Assembly: GCA_963699215.1 (NCBI GenBank)
Contig: OY969422.1
Span: 806,001-870,000, forward strand
Source of the DNA: VRUE01 sp963699215
Lineage (GTDB): Bacteria > Actinomycetota > Thermoleophilia > Solirubrobacterales > 70-9
Direction: 5' to 3'
Length of the DNA stretch: 64,000 nt
Part shown: in pieces, positions 63,204 to 64,000 of the stretch
How positions within the stretch are numbered: position 1 is the stretch's first letter
How the letters are laid out: every line of letters begins with the position of its first letter
Made by a program: the position numbers and the translations under genes
Notes under the pieces: generated by a model
The model's database searches: none
Told to the model about the DNA's origin: nothing
The model's input: only the letters and a program-made list of their open reading frames with translations

Positions 63204-64000
63204 CCGAGAGCCTCTTCCAACGACCCCCCCGCTGCCTCCAGCGTGCGGTCGATCGCCGCCTCGTCGTGGGCGAGCGAGACGAACCAGGCCTCGAACTGCG
63301 AGGGCGGCGGGTAGATGCCCCGGTTGAGCATCGCGCGGCAGAAGCGTGCGTGGGCCTCGAGATCGCAGGCCGTGGCGGCGGCGAAGTCGGCCACCGGCTC
63401 GGCGCTGAAGAAGAGCGTGAGCAGGCCCGGGACCGAGGCGACTCGTAGCGGCCGGTCGGTGGCGAGGCCGGTCAGACCCGACGCGAGCTTCTCGGTCAGC
63501 TCTGCGAGCCGCGCGTAGGCGACATCGTCGAGGCGGCGCAGCGTCGCCAGGCCAGCCGCGACGGCCAGCGGGTTGCCCGACAGGGTGCCGGCCTGGTAGA
63601 CGTCGCCGGCGGGGGCGACGCGTTCCATCGTCGTCGCCGGGCCGCCGTAGGCAGCAGCCGGGAGGCCGCCGCCGAGCACCTTGCCGAGGACGGTGAGGTC
63701 GGGCTCGACCCCGTAGAGCCGCTGCGCGCCGCCGGCGTCGACGCGGAAGCCGCTGATCACCTCGTCGAAGACGAGCAGGGCGCCGGCGTCCTGGGTCGCC
63801 TCGCGCAGGAACCCGAGGAAGCCGTCCTCAGGCGGGACGACGCCCATGTTTGCCGGCAGCGGCTCGGCGAGCAGGGCGGCGACCGAGTGGGCCTCGAGGG
63901 CGCGGGCTACGGCATCGCGATCGTTCCAGGGCACGACGACCGTTCCCGCCGCCTGCGCCGCGGTCACGCCCGGGCTGCCGGGGATCGCCAGCGTCGCCGA
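63200..64000 (-). CDS. hemL: Glutamate-1-semialdehyde 2,1-aminomutase, 5' end outside the window
   Basis: 267 residues to the window edge. HemL converts glutamate 1-semialdehyde to 5-aminolevulinate, the C5 route to haem. Visible family features are FDEVISGFR (PLP-binding Asp), LTVLGKVLGGGLPAAAYGG with the PLP Lys in GKVLGGG, and GTLSGNPLAVAAGLATL. The frame remains open to base 64000 without a start. The first 150 or so residues are missing. The downstream small gene is translationally coupled. Confidence 0.9.
   Translation of the reverse strand, partial: SATLAIPGSPGVTAAQAAGTVVVPWNDRDAVARALEAHSVAALLAEPLPANMGVVPPEDGFLGFLREATQDAGALLVFDEVISGFRVDAGGAQRLYGVEPDLTVLGKVLGGGLPAAAYGGPATTMERVAPAGDVYQAGTLSGNPLAVAAGLATLRRLDDVAYARLAELTEKLASGLTGLATDRPLRVASVPGLLTLFFSAEPVADFAAATACDLEAHARFCRAMLNRGIYPPPSQFEAWFVSLAHDEAAIDRTLEAAGGSLEEALG

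Overview
The window is high-GC DNA from an actinobacterium. The gene families suggest the class Thermoleophilia, order Solirubrobacterales or a relative: MCE and MMPL lipid transport genes, large secreted propeller proteins with Lys/Arg/Cys-rich tails, a TreT plus OtsA trehalose pair, and a menaquinol-type b6c complex. This placement is inferred from gene content only; no 16S gene is present.

Layout. 1-16.5 kb: a galT-like gene cut by the window edge; three very large secreted surface proteins and a collagen-like protein; two nucleotidyltransferase/small-protein pairs arranged head to head around a half-copy of tRNA-Arg(CCU); the intact tRNA-Arg; pyrE; an L,D-transpeptidase; an unusual 89-nt tRNA-like gene with a 12-bp (8/4) acceptor branch and anticodon GAC; and a CPBP protease divergent from a small MscS channel. 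16.5-33.9 kb: a class A penicillin-binding protein, an MptB-like mannosyltransferase, a flippase-like membrane protein, thiL, a response regulator-histidine kinase-HtrA operon, treT and otsA, then the replication/translation block rpsF-ssb-rpsR-rplI-(membrane protein)-dnaB-dnaC-like. Conserved genes here are repeatedly broken by single-base frameshifts, mostly explainable as one extra C, which looks like a sequence-quality problem. 33.9-64 kb: purA, a TetR regulator, a six-gene MCE operon headed by an MMPL transporter, tRNA-Lys(CUU), tatA/tatC, a polyprenyl synthase with menG, the qcrA-qcrB-qcrC complex, a second MMPL transporter, and hemL cut by the right edge.

How the genes fit together. 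The most system-like part is 36-62.8 kb. Two paralogous RND/MMPL transporters, six MCE proteins and a family of secreted proteins of about 250 residues (four intact copies, one decayed copy) lie next to one another in three places. I read this as a cell-envelope lipid export/uptake module with its own extracytoplasmic accessory proteins, but the function of the secreted family is unknown. No YrbE permease or MCE ATPase is present. Polyprenyl synthase and MenG supply menaquinone to the adjacent QcrABC complex, and TatAC nearby could export the Rieske subunit.

Two further observations stand out. The first is the 8/4 tRNA-like gene at 15106-15194. The second is a set of palindromic elements. Two share a core of about 70 bp but have unrelated, self-complementary arms, and several others interrupt coding sequences in frame.
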